Of a DNA stretch of 64,000 bases, positions 43,269-52,552 are shown in pieces. A program made the translations under genes and the position numbers. The stretch comes from Methanofollis sp. UBA420 (GTDB taxonomy: Archaea; Halobacteriota; Methanomicrobia; Methanomicrobiales; Methanofollaceae), in contig NZ_DAGX01000002.1 of NCBI RefSeq assembly GCF_002498315.1, positions 888,783-952,782 on the forward strand. The letters run 5' to 3'. Every line of letters begins with the position of its first letter. Position 1 is the stretch's first letter. Under the pieces are notes generated by a model. It was not told the origin of the DNA and ran no database searches. It saw only the letters and a program-made list of their open reading frames with translations.

Positions 43269-43721
43269 ATGGATCAGGAAGAAGAAATAAAGTACTTCGT
43301 CAGGATCAGAGACACTGATCTCGACGGCACAAAAATGGCCCTCATCGCACTCACCGGCATCAAGGGAGTCGGGAGGCATGCCGCGACCTATATTGTCAAC
43401 AAGGCACAGGTCGACTCGCACGCCCTTCTCGGCAAGATGTCGGACGAGGACGTTGAGAGGCTCCGTACAGCAGTCGACGAATTCTCGGAAAGCGTCCCCT
43501 CGTGGATGCTGAACCGGCCCATCGACGTTCTTTCGGGCAAGCCCCGGCACCTCCTTGCAAGCGAGGTCGACCTGACGCTTGAGGAAGACATCAACACGAT
43601 GCGCAAGATCCGCAGTTACAGCGGCATCCGCCACGAGACCGGCCAGAAGGTCAGGGGCCAGCGCACCAAGTCCACCGGCAGAACCGGCACGACCGTCGGC
43701 GTAAAGAGAAAGAAGGACTGA
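43269..43721 (+). CDS. rps13: Ribosomal protein uS13 (S13p)
   Basis: A 150-residue small-subunit head protein. The family H2TH motif [18 protein letters not shown] is near the start, and the basic C terminus [19 protein letters not shown] contacts tRNA and 16S rRNA. It opens the operon rps13-rps4-rps11-rpoD-rpl18e-rpl13-rps9-rpoN, after tRNA-Ser, with rps4 16 bp downstream. Length normal for Archaea. Confidence 0.97.
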   Translation: MDQEEEIKYFVRIRDTDLDGTKMALIALTGIKGVGRHAATYIVNKAQVDSHALLGKMSDEDVERLRTAVDEFSESVPSWMLNRPIDVLSGKPRHLLASEVDLTLEEDINTMRKIRSYSGIRHETGQKVRGQRTKSTGRTGTTVGVKRKKD

Positions 43722-43737
43722 GTGAGGAGGCACGATC

Positions 43738-44277
43738 ATGGGATATCCAGGAAAGAACCACAAGCAGTACTCCACACCAAAGCGCCGCTTCGAGAAGACG
43801 CGCCTTGAAGAGGAGGCAAAGATCGTCATTGAATTTGGTCTCCGGAACAAGCGTGAACTCTGGAAGGCCGAGAGCGCCCTCCGGAAGTACCGCAAGGCCA
43901 CCCGTGAGATTCTTGCCCTTCGTTCCGCCGGTACCGACCTGAAGCAGGCCGAGACCAAGAAGGCGCAGCTCCTCAACCACCTCGAACGCTACGGCCTTCT
44001 GTCAGGCGAAAGCGACATCGAGGACATCCTCGCGCTGAAAAGCGAGCAGGCACTCGAACGCCGTCTCCAGACCCTCGTGTACAGAAAGGGCCTCGCCCGC
44101 TCACCAAAGCAGGCCAGACAGCTCATCACCCACGGCCACATCATCGTGAGCGGCCACCGGGTCACCATCCCCGGCTACCTCGTCCCGAGGAGCGAAGAGG
44201 CGTCCATCGGATACTACGCCCACTCACCACTCGCCGCCGAGTCGCACGCTGAACGCAGCAGGATCACCGGGAGGTAA
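43738..44277 (+). CDS. rps4: Ribosomal protein uS4 (S4p)
   Basis: A 179-residue archaeal S4, a primary 16S rRNA binding protein of the small subunit. The start [19 protein letters not shown] is the usual archaeal N terminus and the S4 RNA-binding domain is visible as [19 protein letters not shown] (about 121-139). The ribosome binding site GAGGAGGCA precedes the ATG. It is followed by rps11 two bases after its stop. Confidence 0.97.
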   Translation: MGYPGKNHKQYSTPKRRFEKTRLEEEAKIVIEFGLRNKRELWKAESALRKYRKATREILALRSAGTDLKQAETKKAQLLNHLERYGLLSGESDIEDILALKSEQALERRLQTLVYRKGLARSPKQARQLITHGHIIVSGHRVTIPGYLVPRSEEASIGYYAHSPLAAESHAERSRITGR

Positions 44278-44279
44278 AC

Positions 44280-44675
44280 ATGGCAGCCGATAAGGAAAAG
44301 TGGGGCATTGCACACATCTTTGCCTCGTTCAACAACACCATCATCACCGTCACCGACCTCTCCGGGGCCGAGACGATCACCAAGAGCAGCGGCGGCATGG
44401 TTGTCAAGCAGGACCGCAATGAAAGTTCGCCCTATGCTGCGATGCAGATGGCAATGAACATCGCCAACTCCGTCAGGGAAAAGGGCCTCATCGGCCTTCA
44501 CGTAAAGGTCCGCGCACCCGGTCAGGGGAAGCAGCGCAGCCCCGGCCCCGGTGCCCAGGCGGCCATCCGCGCCCTTGCCCGTGCCGGCATCCGCATCGGT
44601 AAGATCGAGGACGTCACCCCGGTCCCGCACGACTCAATTCGCCAGAAAGGCGGGAGACGCGGAAGGAGAGTCTGA
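44280..44675 (+). CDS. rps11: Ribosomal protein uS11 (S11p)
   Basis: A 131-residue small-subunit platform protein. Conserved [21 protein letters not shown] and the basic C terminus [13 protein letters not shown] are present, with [18 protein letters not shown] between. Starts two bases after rps4 with GGGAGGT as binding site. It overlaps rpoD by one base. Confidence 0.97.
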   Translation: MAADKEKWGIAHIFASFNNTIITVTDLSGAETITKSSGGMVVKQDRNESSPYAAMQMAMNIANSVREKGLIGLHVKVRAPGQGKQRSPGPGAQAAIRALARAGIRIGKIEDVTPVPHDSIRQKGGRRGRRV

Positions 44676-45499
44676 TGCAGATCGAATTTGCCAGAATTGA
44701 TGATGACGCCGCCAGGTTCGTCCTCAGCGGCGCCACCCCAGCGTTCGCGAATGCACTGCGCCGCACCATGATCGGCGAGGTACCCACGCTCGCCATCGAA
44801 GACGTAAAGATCTATGATAACTCTAGCGTGCTCTTCGATGAGATTCTGGCACACAGGCTCGGACTAATCCCAATAAAGACCGATCTTTCAAGATTTGTCA
44901 AGCAAGAGGACTGCTCGTGCGAGGGTGCCGGGTGCCCGCTCTGCTCGGTGACCTTCACCATGAGTGTCGAAGGCCCGGGGATGGTATATTCCAGCGACCT
45001 CATCCCGGACGACCCCGAAACCCGACCAGTCCTCGACAACGTCCCGATCGTCAAGCTCTTCGAGGGCCAGAAGATCGTGCTCGAAGCGCGCGCCACCCTG
45101 AACACAGGGAGAGTACATGCCAAGTGGGAACCGACCACCGCCTGCGGGTACAAGAACTACCCGGTTGTCACCATCGGTGAGAACTGTGACGGGTGCGGCA
45201 TGTGCATCGACGAGTGCCCTCGCGGCGTGCTTGAGATCAAGGACAGACAGGCACACGTGGTCGATGGAAAACTTGAGGCATGCTCCCTCTGTAAACTCTG
45301 CGAGAAAGCGTGCCTGACCACCGGTATCGGCACCGAGCCTGCGATCACCATCAGGTCCGACATTTCAAAGTTCATCTTTGTCGTGGAAAGCGATGGTTCG
45401 TTGCCTGTTCTGACAATCATCGAAAAAGGACTTGAATACATCAGAAAGCAATCAACGGATCTCTCAGAGACGTTGGTCGAGATAGCCGGAGTGAATTAG
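44675..45499 (+). CDS. rpoD: RNA polymerase subunit D (Rpo3) with ferredoxin-like domain
   Basis: A 274-residue subunit that, with subunit L, forms the assembly platform of archaeal RNA polymerase. The alpha-like domain begins IEFARIDDDAARFVL. An inserted ferredoxin domain has two complete sets of cysteines: C171, C174, C177, C181 and C203, C206, C209, C213, enough for two [4Fe-4S] clusters. Another group, C80, C82, C87, C90, could bind zinc. Some archaea have lost these clusters; here both are intact. It lies in the ribosomal operon, adjacent to rpl18e. Confidence 0.97.
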   Translation: MQIEFARIDDDAARFVLSGATPAFANALRRTMIGEVPTLAIEDVKIYDNSSVLFDEILAHRLGLIPIKTDLSRFVKQEDCSCEGAGCPLCSVTFTMSVEGPGMVYSSDLIPDDPETRPVLDNVPIVKLFEGQKIVLEARATLNTGRVHAKWEPTTACGYKNYPVVTIGENCDGCGMCIDECPRGVLEIKDRQAHVVDGKLEACSLCKLCEKACLTTGIGTEPAITIRSDISKFIFVVESDGSLPVLTIIEKGLEYIRKQSTDLSETLVEIAGVN

Positions 45500-45868
45500 A
45501 TGGCAAAGGGAACATACCAGAAGACGAACCCCCGTCTTTCGTATCTCGTTGCGCTGCTCAAAGAGACGGCACGAGAAAACGACGCGAAGGTCTGGCGGGT
45601 CATCGCACAAAATCTGGAAGCACCCAGCAACAACTATGCTGAGGTCAACATCGGAAAGATCAACCGGTACGCCCAGGACGGCGAAACGATCCTGGTCCCC
45701 GGCAAGGTGCTCGGAAGCGGCGTGCTGAACCAGAAGGTCTCGGTTGCGGCACTTAGCTTCTCCGAGTCCGCGATCGGCAAGATCACCGGCCTTGACGGCT
45801 CGTGCATGACCATTGAAGAACTGGTCGCACAGAACCCGAAGGGTACAGGCGTGAGGATACTGAGGTGA
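45500..45868 (+). CDS. rpl18e: Ribosomal protein eL18 (L18e)
   Basis: A 122-residue large-subunit protein of archaeal-eukaryotic type, homologous in fold to bacterial L15. The family start [21 protein letters not shown] and [13 protein letters not shown] segment [11 protein letters not shown] are clear. The ATG directly follows the rpoD stop codon. It is followed by rpl13 at 5 bp. Confidence 0.96.
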   Translation: MAKGTYQKTNPRLSYLVALLKETARENDAKVWRVIAQNLEAPSNNYAEVNIGKINRYAQDGETILVPGKVLGSGVLNQKVSVAALSFSESAIGKITGLDGSCMTIEELVAQNPKGTGVRILR

Positions 45869-45873
45869 GAATC

Positions 45874-46302
45874 ATGGTGACGATCATCAATGCAGAAGGA
45901 CTGCTCCTTGGGCGGCTTGCAAGCAACGTCGCACGGCGCTCACTTCAGGGTGAGAAGTTCGCCCTCGTGAACGTTGAGAAGGTAATCGTTTCCGGCCACC
46001 GTGCCATGGTGCTCGGCAACTACCACCACAAGCGTCAGCGCGGCTCGCGCGAAGGCGGCCCGTTCTTCCCGAGAAGACCGGACCACATCATGAGGCGGAC
46101 GGTTCGCGGCATGCTCCCGTACAAGCGCCAGCGGGGAGCCGAGGCATTCAGGAACGTCATGGCCTATGTCGGCGTCCCGGTCGAGTTCCAGGGCAGAGAA
46201 GCCGAATTTGAGACCATCGAACAGGCAGGGATCGAGCGGTTGAACAACCCGAGATATGTCACCCTCGGTGAGATCAGCACCACGCTCGGGGCCAAGTACT
46301 GA
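45874..46302 (+). CDS. rpl13: Ribosomal protein uL13 (L13p)
   Basis: A 142-residue large-subunit protein; [22 protein letters not shown] at the start and [14 protein letters not shown] in the middle are characteristic. I use the ATG at 45874 because GAGGTGA overlaps the preceding stop and ends five bases before it; the in-frame GTG at 45865 lies inside that site. Part of the conserved rpl18e-rpl13-rps9 order. Confidence 0.97.
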   Translation: MVTIINAEGLLLGRLASNVARRSLQGEKFALVNVEKVIVSGHRAMVLGNYHHKRQRGSREGGPFFPRRPDHIMRRTVRGMLPYKRQRGAEAFRNVMAYVGVPVEFQGREAEFETIEQAGIERLNNPRYVTLGEISTTLGAKY

Positions 46303-46313
46303 AGGTGAGTAAG

Positions 46314-46715
46314 ATGGCAAAGGTCGTAAATACAAGCGGTAAGAGAAAGACCGCAATCGCACGGGCAACCCTCAAGGAAGGAAACGGGCGGATACGGATC
46401 AACTCCGTACCCCTCGAGATCTACGCGACCGAACTGGTGCGCATGAAGATCTCCGAGCCGCTCCACCTCATCCCGAACACCATCGATGGCGTTGACGTCT
46501 CTATCGAAGTGAGCGGGGGCGGGATGATGGGTCAGGCCGAGGCTGTCAGGACCGCGCTTGCTCGCGGCATCCTCGAATGGACCAACGATCCCAAGGTCAA
46601 GGACACCTTCATCACCTATGACCGCACTCTCCTCGTCAATGACTCGAGGCAGAAGGAAGCCAAGAAGCCGCACGGCCGTGGCGCACGCGCAAAGTTCCAA
46701 AAGTCTTATCGGTGA
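46314..46715 (+). CDS. rps9: Ribosomal protein uS9 (S9p)
   Basis: A 133-residue small-subunit protein whose C-terminal tail ([11 protein letters not shown]) reaches the P-site t[27 protein letters not shown] near the start is the family signature. The ATG at 46314 follows AAGGTGAG; the in-frame GTG three codons earlier is part of that site. It ends 32 bp before rpoN. Confidence 0.97.
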   Translation: MAKVVNTSGKRKTAIARATLKEGNGRIRINSVPLEIYATELVRMKISEPLHLIPNTIDGVDVSIEVSGGGMMGQAEAVRTALARGILEWTNDPKVKDTFITYDRTLLVNDSRQKEAKKPHGRGARAKFQKSYR

Positions 46716-46747
46716 GCCAGACAAACACCATAGAGGAAAATCGAGAT

Positions 46748-46936
46748 ATGATCCCGGTCAGATGCTTTACATGCGGCAAAGTGATCTCCTCTACCTGGGT
46801 GGAGTTCAAAAAGCGGCGGGATGCAGGCGAGGATCCCAAAAAGATCCTCGACGATCTCGGTTTAGAACGCTACTGCTGCAGACGGATGCTGCTCACACAC
46901 AAGGAGATTGTGGACGACATCAACCCGTACCAGTGA
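46748..46936 (+). CDS. rpoN: RNA polymerase subunit N (Rpo10)
   Basis: A 62-residue zinc-binding RNA polymerase subunit. The zinc site is CFTCGK at 6-11 and the CC pair in RYCCRRML, as in all members. It helps assemble the D-L-N-P subcomplex. I start at MIPVRCF; an upstream in-frame GTG overlapping the rps9 stop would add 12 codons not found in the family. Its TGA is followed without a gap by tRNA-Pro. Confidence 0.96.
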   Translation: MIPVRCFTCGKVISSTWVEFKKRRDAGEDPKKILDDLGLERYCCRRMLLTHKEIVDDINPYQ

Positions 46937-47011
46937 GGGGTCGTGGGGTAGCCTGGACTATCCTAGGGCGTTCGGGACGCTCTGACCTGAGTTCGAATCT
47001 CAGCGACCCCA
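46937..47011 (+). tRNA. tRNA-Pro (anticodon CGG)
   Basis: A 75-base tRNA: acceptor GGGGTCG with CGACCCC, anticodon loop TTCGGGA (CGG, reads CCG), T stem CTGAG/CTCAG with TTCGAAT. No encoded CCA. It begins at the base after the rpoN stop codon and lies 30 bp before rpoK, so it is inside the protein operon and must be cut out of the same transcript unless it has its own promoter. Confidence 0.95.
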
Positions 47012-47040
47012 TTATCTATTATGTGTTTTGAGGATGCATC

Positions 47041-47211
47041 ATGGACCAATATACTCGCTATGAGAAAGCACGGATCGTAGGAGCCCGCGCGCTCCAGATC
47101 TCGATGGGTGCCCCGGTCCTGATCCAGACGAGCAATGTTGATCCCCTCAACATCGCACTTGAAGAATTCGAGGACGATCGGATCCCCATTACGGTAAAGA
47201 AAAAGGCGTGA
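47041..47211 (+). CDS. rpoK: RNA polymerase subunit K (Rpo6)
   Basis: A 56-residue RNA polymerase subunit, the archaeal omega/Rpb6 counterpart. [21 protein letters not shown] at 4-24 is the family core (written here in part: [13 protein letters not shown]), and the end is ITVKKKA. The length is typical of archaeal RpoK, short enough to be missed by size filters. It lies between tRNA-Pro and eno, with the eno ATG four bases after its stop. Confidence 0.95.
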   Translation: MDQYTRYEKARIVGARALQISMGAPVLIQTSNVDPLNIALEEFEDDRIPITVKKKA

Positions 47212-47215
47212 TCTG

Positions 47216-48403
47216 ATGACCGATATTGAACAGATCGTACTGAGGACTATTCTGGACAGCAGAGGGAACCCGACCGTCGAGGCAGAGATCTATACCTGTT
47301 GCGGCTTCGGCCGGGCAGCCGCACCGAGCGGCGCATCCACCGGGACGTGGGAAGCAAAGGTCAGATCACCGCGCGAGGCGGTTCCCGCCGCACGCGAACA
47401 CCTCATCCCCACACTCGTCGGGCTCGACGCCGCGGATCAGGCAGGTTTTGACAGGACCCTTCACGAAGCCGATGGAACAGTGGACTTTTCGAACATCGGC
47501 GCAAACGTGGCCGTCGCACTCTCCCTTGCATGCGCGAAGGCTGCGGCGAACTCGATCGGCATCCCGCTCTTCCGGTACCTTGGCGGGGCCTTCGCCCGGA
47601 AGACACCCCTGCCCCTCGGCAATGTCATCGGCGGCGGGGCACATGCCACAAATGCCACCGACATCCAGGAGTTCCTGGTCATCCCGACCGGCGCCTCCTG
47701 CGCGGACGAGGCGGTCTTTGCAAACGCCGCCGTCCATAAAAAGGTGAAGGAGTTGCTCGTCAAGGCAGGCAAGGGCTGTGGCAAGGGCGACGAAGGCGCG
47801 TGGGCACCGAGGATCTCCGACGCAGAGGCGTTCGAATTCCTGAACCAGGCTATCGGAGCTGTCTCCGACGAACTGAACTTCGCGATCGACATGGGTATCG
47901 ACGTCGCATCCAGCGAGATGTGGAACGGAAACACCTATGTGTACAGTGACATGAAGAGGACGACCGAAGACCAGATCGCCTATATCACCGAACTGGTAGA
48001 CCGTTACAACCTCGCCTATGTGGAAGACCCCCTCGTCGAGGAGGACTTCGAGGGCTTTGCCAGAATCAACAGACAGGTCGGAGACCGGTGCCTGATCTGC
48101 GGCGACGACCTCTATGTCACCAATGCCGAGCGGATCATGCGCGGGATCGAGACAGATGCCTCGAACTGCGTGCTGATCAAGCCCAACCAGATCGGGACGC
48201 TGACCGACACCTTCGAGGCCGTCCATCTGGCAAAATCCCACAGCATGGACACGGTGATGAGTCACCGGTCCGGAGAAACGACCGACGAAACTATCGCCCA
48301 TCTTGCCACCGCATTCGAATGCAGGTTGCTGAAATCGGGGGTCGTGGGCGGAGAAAGAATCGCAAAACTGAATGAACTGATACGTATTGAGGAGCTGATC
48401 TAA
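47216..48403 (+). CDS. eno: Enolase
   Basis: A 395-residue enolase that interconverts 2-phosphoglycerate and phosphoenolpyruvate; in a methanogen mainly for gluconeogenesis. [11 protein letters not shown] at the start, [18 protein letters not shown], the metal ligand region [11 protein letters not shown] and [20 protein letters not shown] with the catalytic Lys, and [10 protein letters not shown] are intact. Slightly shorter than bacterial enolase. It is within the ribosomal operon, as in many euryarchaea, and is followed by rps2 two bases on. Confidence 0.97.
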   Translation: MTDIEQIVLRTILDSRGNPTVEAEIYTCCGFGRAAAPSGASTGTWEAKVRSPREAVPAAREHLIPTLVGLDAADQAGFDRTLHEADGTVDFSNIGANVAVALSLACAKAAANSIGIPLFRYLGGAFARKTPLPLGNVIGGGAHATNATDIQEFLVIPTGASCADEAVFANAAVHKKVKELLVKAGKGCGKGDEGAWAPRISDAEAFEFLNQAIGAVSDELNFAIDMGIDVASSEMWNGNTYVYSDMKRTTEDQIAYITELVDRYNLAYVEDPLVEEDFEGFARINRQVGDRCLICGDDLYVTNAERIMRGIETDASNCVLIKPNQIGTLTDTFEAVHLAKSHSMDTVMSHRSGETTDETIAHLATAFECRLLKSGVVGGERIAKLNELIRIEELI

Positions 48404-48405
48404 AC

Positions 48406-49017
48406 ATGGTTGAAGAGACTGAGATGGAAATTGTGCTGAACGAGCCCCTCGTTCCGGTGGAAGAGTACCTCGCCGCAGGAGTCCACATCGGCACGCAGCA
48501 GAAGAGCCAGGACATGATGAAGTTCATCTACCGCGTGCGCGGGGACGGACTGTACATCCTTGACATCAGAGCAACCGACGAGCGCATCAAGACCGCGGCG
48601 AAGTTCCTTGCCAGTTACGACGCCCCGAAGGTTCTCATCGTCGCTTCCCGCCAGTACGCCCAGTACCCGGCAAAGAAGTTCGCCGACGCCATCGGAGGCA
48701 CCGCGGCTATCGGGCGGTACATCCCCGGTCTCATGACCAACCCGAACTTCCACGGCTACGTGGAGCCCGAAGTCGTCGTCGTCACCGACCCGATGGGCGA
48801 CGCTCAGGCGATCAAGGAAGCGATCCAGAACGGGATACCAGTCATCGGCCTCTGCGACACGAACAACATGACCAGCAACCTCGACATGGTCATCCCGACA
48901 AACAACAAGGGCAGAAAAGCACTCTCCCTCGTCTACTACCTCCTCACCAGAGAGATCCTCCATCTCCGCGGTGTTTCCACCTCCTATACCCTCGAGGACT
49001 TCGAGACCGAACTGTAA
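48406..49017 (+). CDS. rps2: Ribosomal protein uS2 (S2p)
   Basis: A 203-residue small-subunit protein: [40 protein letters not shown] and [11 protein letters not shown] are signatures. Archaeal-size. It follows eno by two bases and precedes the Memo gene by 12 bases, with GGAGGAAGAG as the next ribosome binding site. Confidence 0.97.
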   Translation: MVEETEMEIVLNEPLVPVEEYLAAGVHIGTQQKSQDMMKFIYRVRGDGLYILDIRATDERIKTAAKFLASYDAPKVLIVASRQYAQYPAKKFADAIGGTAAIGRYIPGLMTNPNFHGYVEPEVVVVTDPMGDAQAIKEAIQNGIPVIGLCDTNNMTSNLDMVIPTNNKGRKALSLVYYLLTREILHLRGVSTSYTLEDFETEL

Positions 49018-49029
49018 GGAGGAAGAGAG

Positions 49030-49818
49030 ATGCAGACGAGGGCATGCACCGTCGCAGGCATGTTCTATCCGGGAGACCCCGCTCATCTCGAGCAGTTCCT
49101 CGGCATGGTCACCCCGGAACCGGTGACCGACATGCCTGCCGCCCTCGGTATCGTCGCACCCCATGCAGGTTATCCATATTCAGGTGCCGTGGCGGCCCGG
49201 GCTTATGCCGCCATACCACCCTCTTTTGACGGGACATTCATCATCATCGGGCCAAGCCACCACGGTTTTACGACCTCCGCCTCGGCGATACCATGGGAGA
49301 CCCCACTTGGCATCGTGGACGTCGACGCCGACCTCGTAGAGAGGATCGGCGTGCCGATCGACGACGACGCACATGCCACCGAACACTCGATCGAGGTTCA
49401 GGTGCCTTTCATCAAGTACCACTTCCCGCGGGCCAGGATCGCACCGATCATGATGGGCGACCAGAGCCTCAGGAGTGCGGAGAAACTTGCAAAGGCGATC
49501 GTGGCCGCAGTCAGGAAGACCGGCCGTGAGGTGCGGATCGTCGCCTCCAGCGACTTCTCCCATTATATCCCGGAGGACCTCGCACATCATGTGGATCTGC
49601 AGGCGATCGAGGCATTGAAGACTCTCGATGTCCCGGAGTTCTACCGGAAGATTGAGTTTCTCGACGTCAGCGCATGCGGGTACGGCCCGATCGCGACGAT
49701 GGTCCTTGCATGCAAGGCATTCGGCGCGACCGAAGGGAGGTTGCTCACCTATACCACGAGCGGAGAGGTGACCGGCGACCCCCTCGTCGTCGGATATGCT
49801 GCCATAGCGGTGGTGTAG
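49030..49818 (+). CDS. MEMO1-family protein (AmmeMemoRadiSam system protein B)
   Basis: A 262-residue protein of the Memo family, structurally related to extradiol dioxygenases. AGMFYPGDP at the start, APHAGYPYSGAVAARAYA at about 44-61, GPSHHGFTTSAS and EHSIEVQVPFIKY are typical, with metal-ligand type histidines. The activity is unsettled; in many prokaryotes it is associated with an AMMECR1 and a radical SAM protein, not seen adjacent here. The conserved rps2-memo-mvk order is common in methanogens. Confidence 0.92.
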   Translation: MQTRACTVAGMFYPGDPAHLEQFLGMVTPEPVTDMPAALGIVAPHAGYPYSGAVAARAYAAIPPSFDGTFIIIGPSHHGFTTSASAIPWETPLGIVDVDADLVERIGVPIDDDAHATEHSIEVQVPFIKYHFPRARIAPIMMGDQSLRSAEKLAKAIVAAVRKTGREVRIVASSDFSHYIPEDLAHHVDLQAIEALKTLDVPEFYRKIEFLDVSACGYGPIATMVLACKAFGATEGRLLTYTTSGEVTGDPLVVGYAAIAVV

Positions 49819-49819
49819 A

Positions 49820-50689
49820 GTGGCGACCTGGAGCGCCCCCGGTAAGGTATTTCTTTTTGGAGAGCACGCTGTTGTCTATGGGAAGCCAGGCGTGGCGATG
49901 GCAATCAAGCCGCGCGTGGCGGTGACGGTGAGGAGGGTAAAAAACCCCGCACCTGTCCGTTCTCCCTATATAGACGAGTGTTTCCGTTCGACCGGGGTAC
50001 AGGGGAGCGTCTATATCAGGTCGCAACTCCCGAGTTCGTCAGGGCTCGGGTCCTCAGCAGCGGTGACCACCGCCACCCTCGCCGCCATCTCAGACGAGTT
50101 CGGCCTCGGCTTTACAAAGGACGAGATCGCAGAGCGCGCCTTTGCGATCGAGAAGAAAGTCCAGAACGGGAGAGCGAGCCCGACCGATACCTATGTGACG
50201 ACCTTCGGTGGGATCGTGCTCATCTCCCGGGGTTCGAAACGACGCCTGCCGCCGCAGAGCCTCCACCTCGTCATCGGCAATACCCTCGTCCCCCATTCGA
50301 CCGCAAAGATGGTGGAACACGTGGCACAGATGCACCAGAAGCATCCCGCCATCGTCAACCCGATCCTGGACTCAATCGGGGCGGTGACCACCCAGGCGAT
50401 CAAGTGCATGAACAAACCGCAGCAGCTCGGTCACTGCATGGACGTCAACAACGCCCTCCTTGAGGCACTCGGCGTCGGCCACCCCGCCCTCTCCAAACTT
50501 GTCCTGACCGCCCGCGCGGCCGGGGCCTTCGGCGCGAAGATCACCGGCGCCGGCGGAGGCGGGTGTATGGTGGCGCTCTGCCCGAAGCACGCAAAGAGCC
50601 GGGTCGCAGGGGCGATGGACGCCACAGGCGCAAAGTCGATCATCACCACCATCGACACGACCGGCATACGCAAAGAGAAAGATGGATGA
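49820..50689 (+). CDS. mvk: Mevalonate kinase
   Basis: A 289-residue GHMP kinase that phosphorylates mevalonate for isoprenoid lipid synthesis. SAPGKVFLFGEHAVVYGKP near the start, the ATP loop LPSSSGLGSSAAVT and the C-terminal KITGAGGGGCMVAL are the three GHMP motifs. The start is GTG, one base after the previous stop. It overlaps the isopentenyl phosphate kinase gene by eight bases, so the two enzymes are coupled. Confidence 0.96.
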   Translation: MATWSAPGKVFLFGEHAVVYGKPGVAMAIKPRVAVTVRRVKNPAPVRSPYIDECFRSTGVQGSVYIRSQLPSSSGLGSSAAVTTATLAAISDEFGLGFTKDEIAERAFAIEKKVQNGRASPTDTYVTTFGGIVLISRGSKRRLPPQSLHLVIGNTLVPHSTAKMVEHVAQMHQKHPAIVNPILDSIGAVTTQAIKCMNKPQQLGHCMDVNNALLEALGVGHPALSKLVLTARAAGAFGAKITGAGGGGCMVALCPKHAKSRVAGAMDATGAKSIITTIDTTGIRKEKDG

Positions 50690-51437
50690 AAAGGTTATTC
50701 TGCTAAAATTCGGCGGGAGCATCATTACCGACAAGGCCGGAACCGGCGCCGTCGATCATGCCCGCCTTGCCGCTCTTGCCGGAGAGATCGCACAGCGGCC
50801 CGGCCTCAGGCTTGTTCTGGTCCACGGGGCCGGGTCATGCGGCCACCCCGAAGCCGCCCGATACCGTCTCCAGGAGGGAGTCGGCCCCGCAAACAAAGAA
50901 GGGATCGCTGTCACCCACGAGGCGGTCACCGGCCTCAACAGAGCGGTCGTGGCCGCACTGCGTGAGCACGGCGTGGACGCCGTTGGCATCCACCCCCTGG
51001 CCGGATGCCGTGCCAACAACCGACACCTCATATCCTGTGAGCACCTACCTATTGTACAACTGGTGCGGCTCGGCATCACCCCGGTCCTCCATGGGGACGT
51101 GGTGATGGACGCGAGTCGTGGTGCCTGCATCATTTCAGGCGATCAGATCATCCGGTACCTTGCCGTAGCCCTCGGGGCGGCCCGCGTCGGTCTTGCGACC
51201 GACGTGCCCGGCGTCCTTGACAACGGTGCGGTGGTCCCGGTGATCACAAGGGACACAGTCGGACGTCTGTCTATCGGGTGTTCAGGGAACACCGACGTGA
51301 CCGGCGGGATGAAAGGGAAGATCACGGAACTCCTCGCACTCGCAGACGAGGGTATCGAATCACACATATTCCATGTCTCCCGGACGGCCGCATTCCTCGA
51401 TGGGAAGGGTCACGGCGGCACGATAGTCAGAAAGTGA
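50682..51437 (+). CDS. ipk: Isopentenyl phosphate kinase
   Basis: A 251-residue amino-acid-kinase-fold enzyme that makes isopentenyl diphosphate from isopentenyl phosphate in the archaeal mevalonate route. LLKFGGSIITDK at the start and VLVHGAGSCGHPEA, which contains the His typical of this enzyme, are clear, with DVTGGMKGKI near the end. It begins within mvk and is followed by fni. Confidence 0.95.
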   Translation: MDEKVILLKFGGSIITDKAGTGAVDHARLAALAGEIAQRPGLRLVLVHGAGSCGHPEAARYRLQEGVGPANKEGIAVTHEAVTGLNRAVVAALREHGVDAVGIHPLAGCRANNRHLISCEHLPIVQLVRLGITPVLHGDVVMDASRGACIISGDQIIRYLAVALGAARVGLATDVPGVLDNGAVVPVITRDTVGRLSIGCSGNTDVTGGMKGKITELLALADEGIESHIFHVSRTAAFLDGKGHGGTIVRK

Positions 51438-51475
51438 AAGAAAAGAGAAGGACAGGGACAGGCACACCAGAGAAC

Positions 51476-51482
51476 AGGAGGA
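51476..51482 (+). promoter_or_regulatory. Ribosome binding site deciding the fni start
   Basis: AGGAGGA. No ATG, GTG or TTG of the fni frame lies between the preceding in-frame stop (51435-51437) and codon 36 of the protein. The site points to ATC at 51489, seven bases after AGGAGG. Confidence 0.6.
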
Positions 51483-51488
51483 ATTCAT

Positions 51489-52532
51489 ATCAAAGAGAGT
51501 ACACAGACGTCCTCACGGAAGCTGGACCACCTGCGGATCTGCTGCGATAAGCAGGTCGAGGTCGGCAGCGCAGGCTTTGAAGACGTCAGACTGGTGCATG
51601 CCGCCCTTCCAGAATGTGACCTTGATGCGATCAGGCTGGAGACCAGGTTTCTCGGCGCACGCCTTGCGGCGCCGCTCTTCATCGCTGCCATGACAGGCGG
51701 CCACCCTGCAACGACCGAGGTCAACAGGCGGCTCGCACGGGTTTCGGAGAGATTCGGCCTTGCAATGGGCGTCGGGTCGCAACGCGCGGCCCTCGAACAC
51801 CCGGATCTTGCAGAGAGTTTCTCCGTCGTACGGGATGAGGCGCCTCATGCCTTCATCTGCGCCAACCTCGGCGCGGTGCAGTTGCGGGAGCACGGGGCAG
51901 AGTGGGCCGAGCGCGCGGTGGAGATGATCGATGCCGACGCCCTCTGCGTTCACCTGAACTTCCTGCAGGAGGCGATCCAGCCCGAGGGCGACCACGATGC
52001 CCGCGGCTGCCTCGCCGCCATCGCCGACCTCTGCGAGGACTTCAAAACGCCGGTGATCGTCAAGGAGACCGGAGCAGGCATCTCGAAGGAGACGGCCGGC
52101 CTGATCTGGGGCGCGGGCGCCGCGGCGATCGACCTCGGCGGTTTCGGCGGCACCTCATGGGCGGCGGTCGAGGTCGAAAGGGCTGAAGAGGAACACCTAC
52201 GGGCCCTCGGAAAGACGTTCCTCGACTGGGGCATCCCAACAGCGGTGAGCCTCTGCGAGGTGGCGGGAAGCGGCCCGGTGATCGCCACCGGAGGCGTGCG
52301 GAATGGAATAGACATCGCGAAGGCTCTCGCACTCGGGGCCGACCTCGGCGGGATGGCCCTGCCCCTGCTGAAACCCGCGATGGACGGAGAAGAGGCGCTT
52401 ACGGCGGTCGTATCAATGATCCTGCAGGAACTGCGGGCCGCCATGTTCCTCACCGGAGCCGGCAGCGTTGCCGATCTCAGGAAAACACGGGCTTATATTA
52501 CCGGTACGACCCGGCAGATGCTCGAAGAATAG
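51489..52532 (+). CDS. fni: Type 2 isopentenyl-diphosphate isomerase
   Basis: About 347 residues; an FMN- and NADPH-dependent enzyme that interconverts isopentenyl and dimethylallyl diphosphates. AAMTGGHPAT, MGVGSQRAAL, FLQEAIQPEG, GGFGGTSWAAVE and GGVRNGIDIAKALALGA are the family motifs. The conserved N terminus SSRKLDHLRICCDK is encoded before the first GTG (51594), so that GTG cannot be the start. The only codon well placed after AGGAGG is ATC at 51489. Between ipk and the RNase J gene; a base error changing ATG to ATC is the main alternative. Confidence 0.88.
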   Translation: MKESTQTSSRKLDHLRICCDKQVEVGSAGFEDVRLVHAALPECDLDAIRLETRFLGARLAAPLFIAAMTGGHPATTEVNRRLARVSERFGLAMGVGSQRAALEHPDLAESFSVVRDEAPHAFICANLGAVQLREHGAEWAERAVEMIDADALCVHLNFLQEAIQPEGDHDARGCLAAIADLCEDFKTPVIVKETGAGISKETAGLIWGAGAAAIDLGGFGGTSWAAVEVERAEEEHLRALGKTFLDWGIPTAVSLCEVAGSGPVIATGGVRNGIDIAKALALGADLGGMALPLLKPAMDGEEALTAVVSMILQELRAAMFLTGAGSVADLRKTRAYITGTTRQMLEE

Positions 52533-52552
52533 GATTCATACGGAGACAAAAA

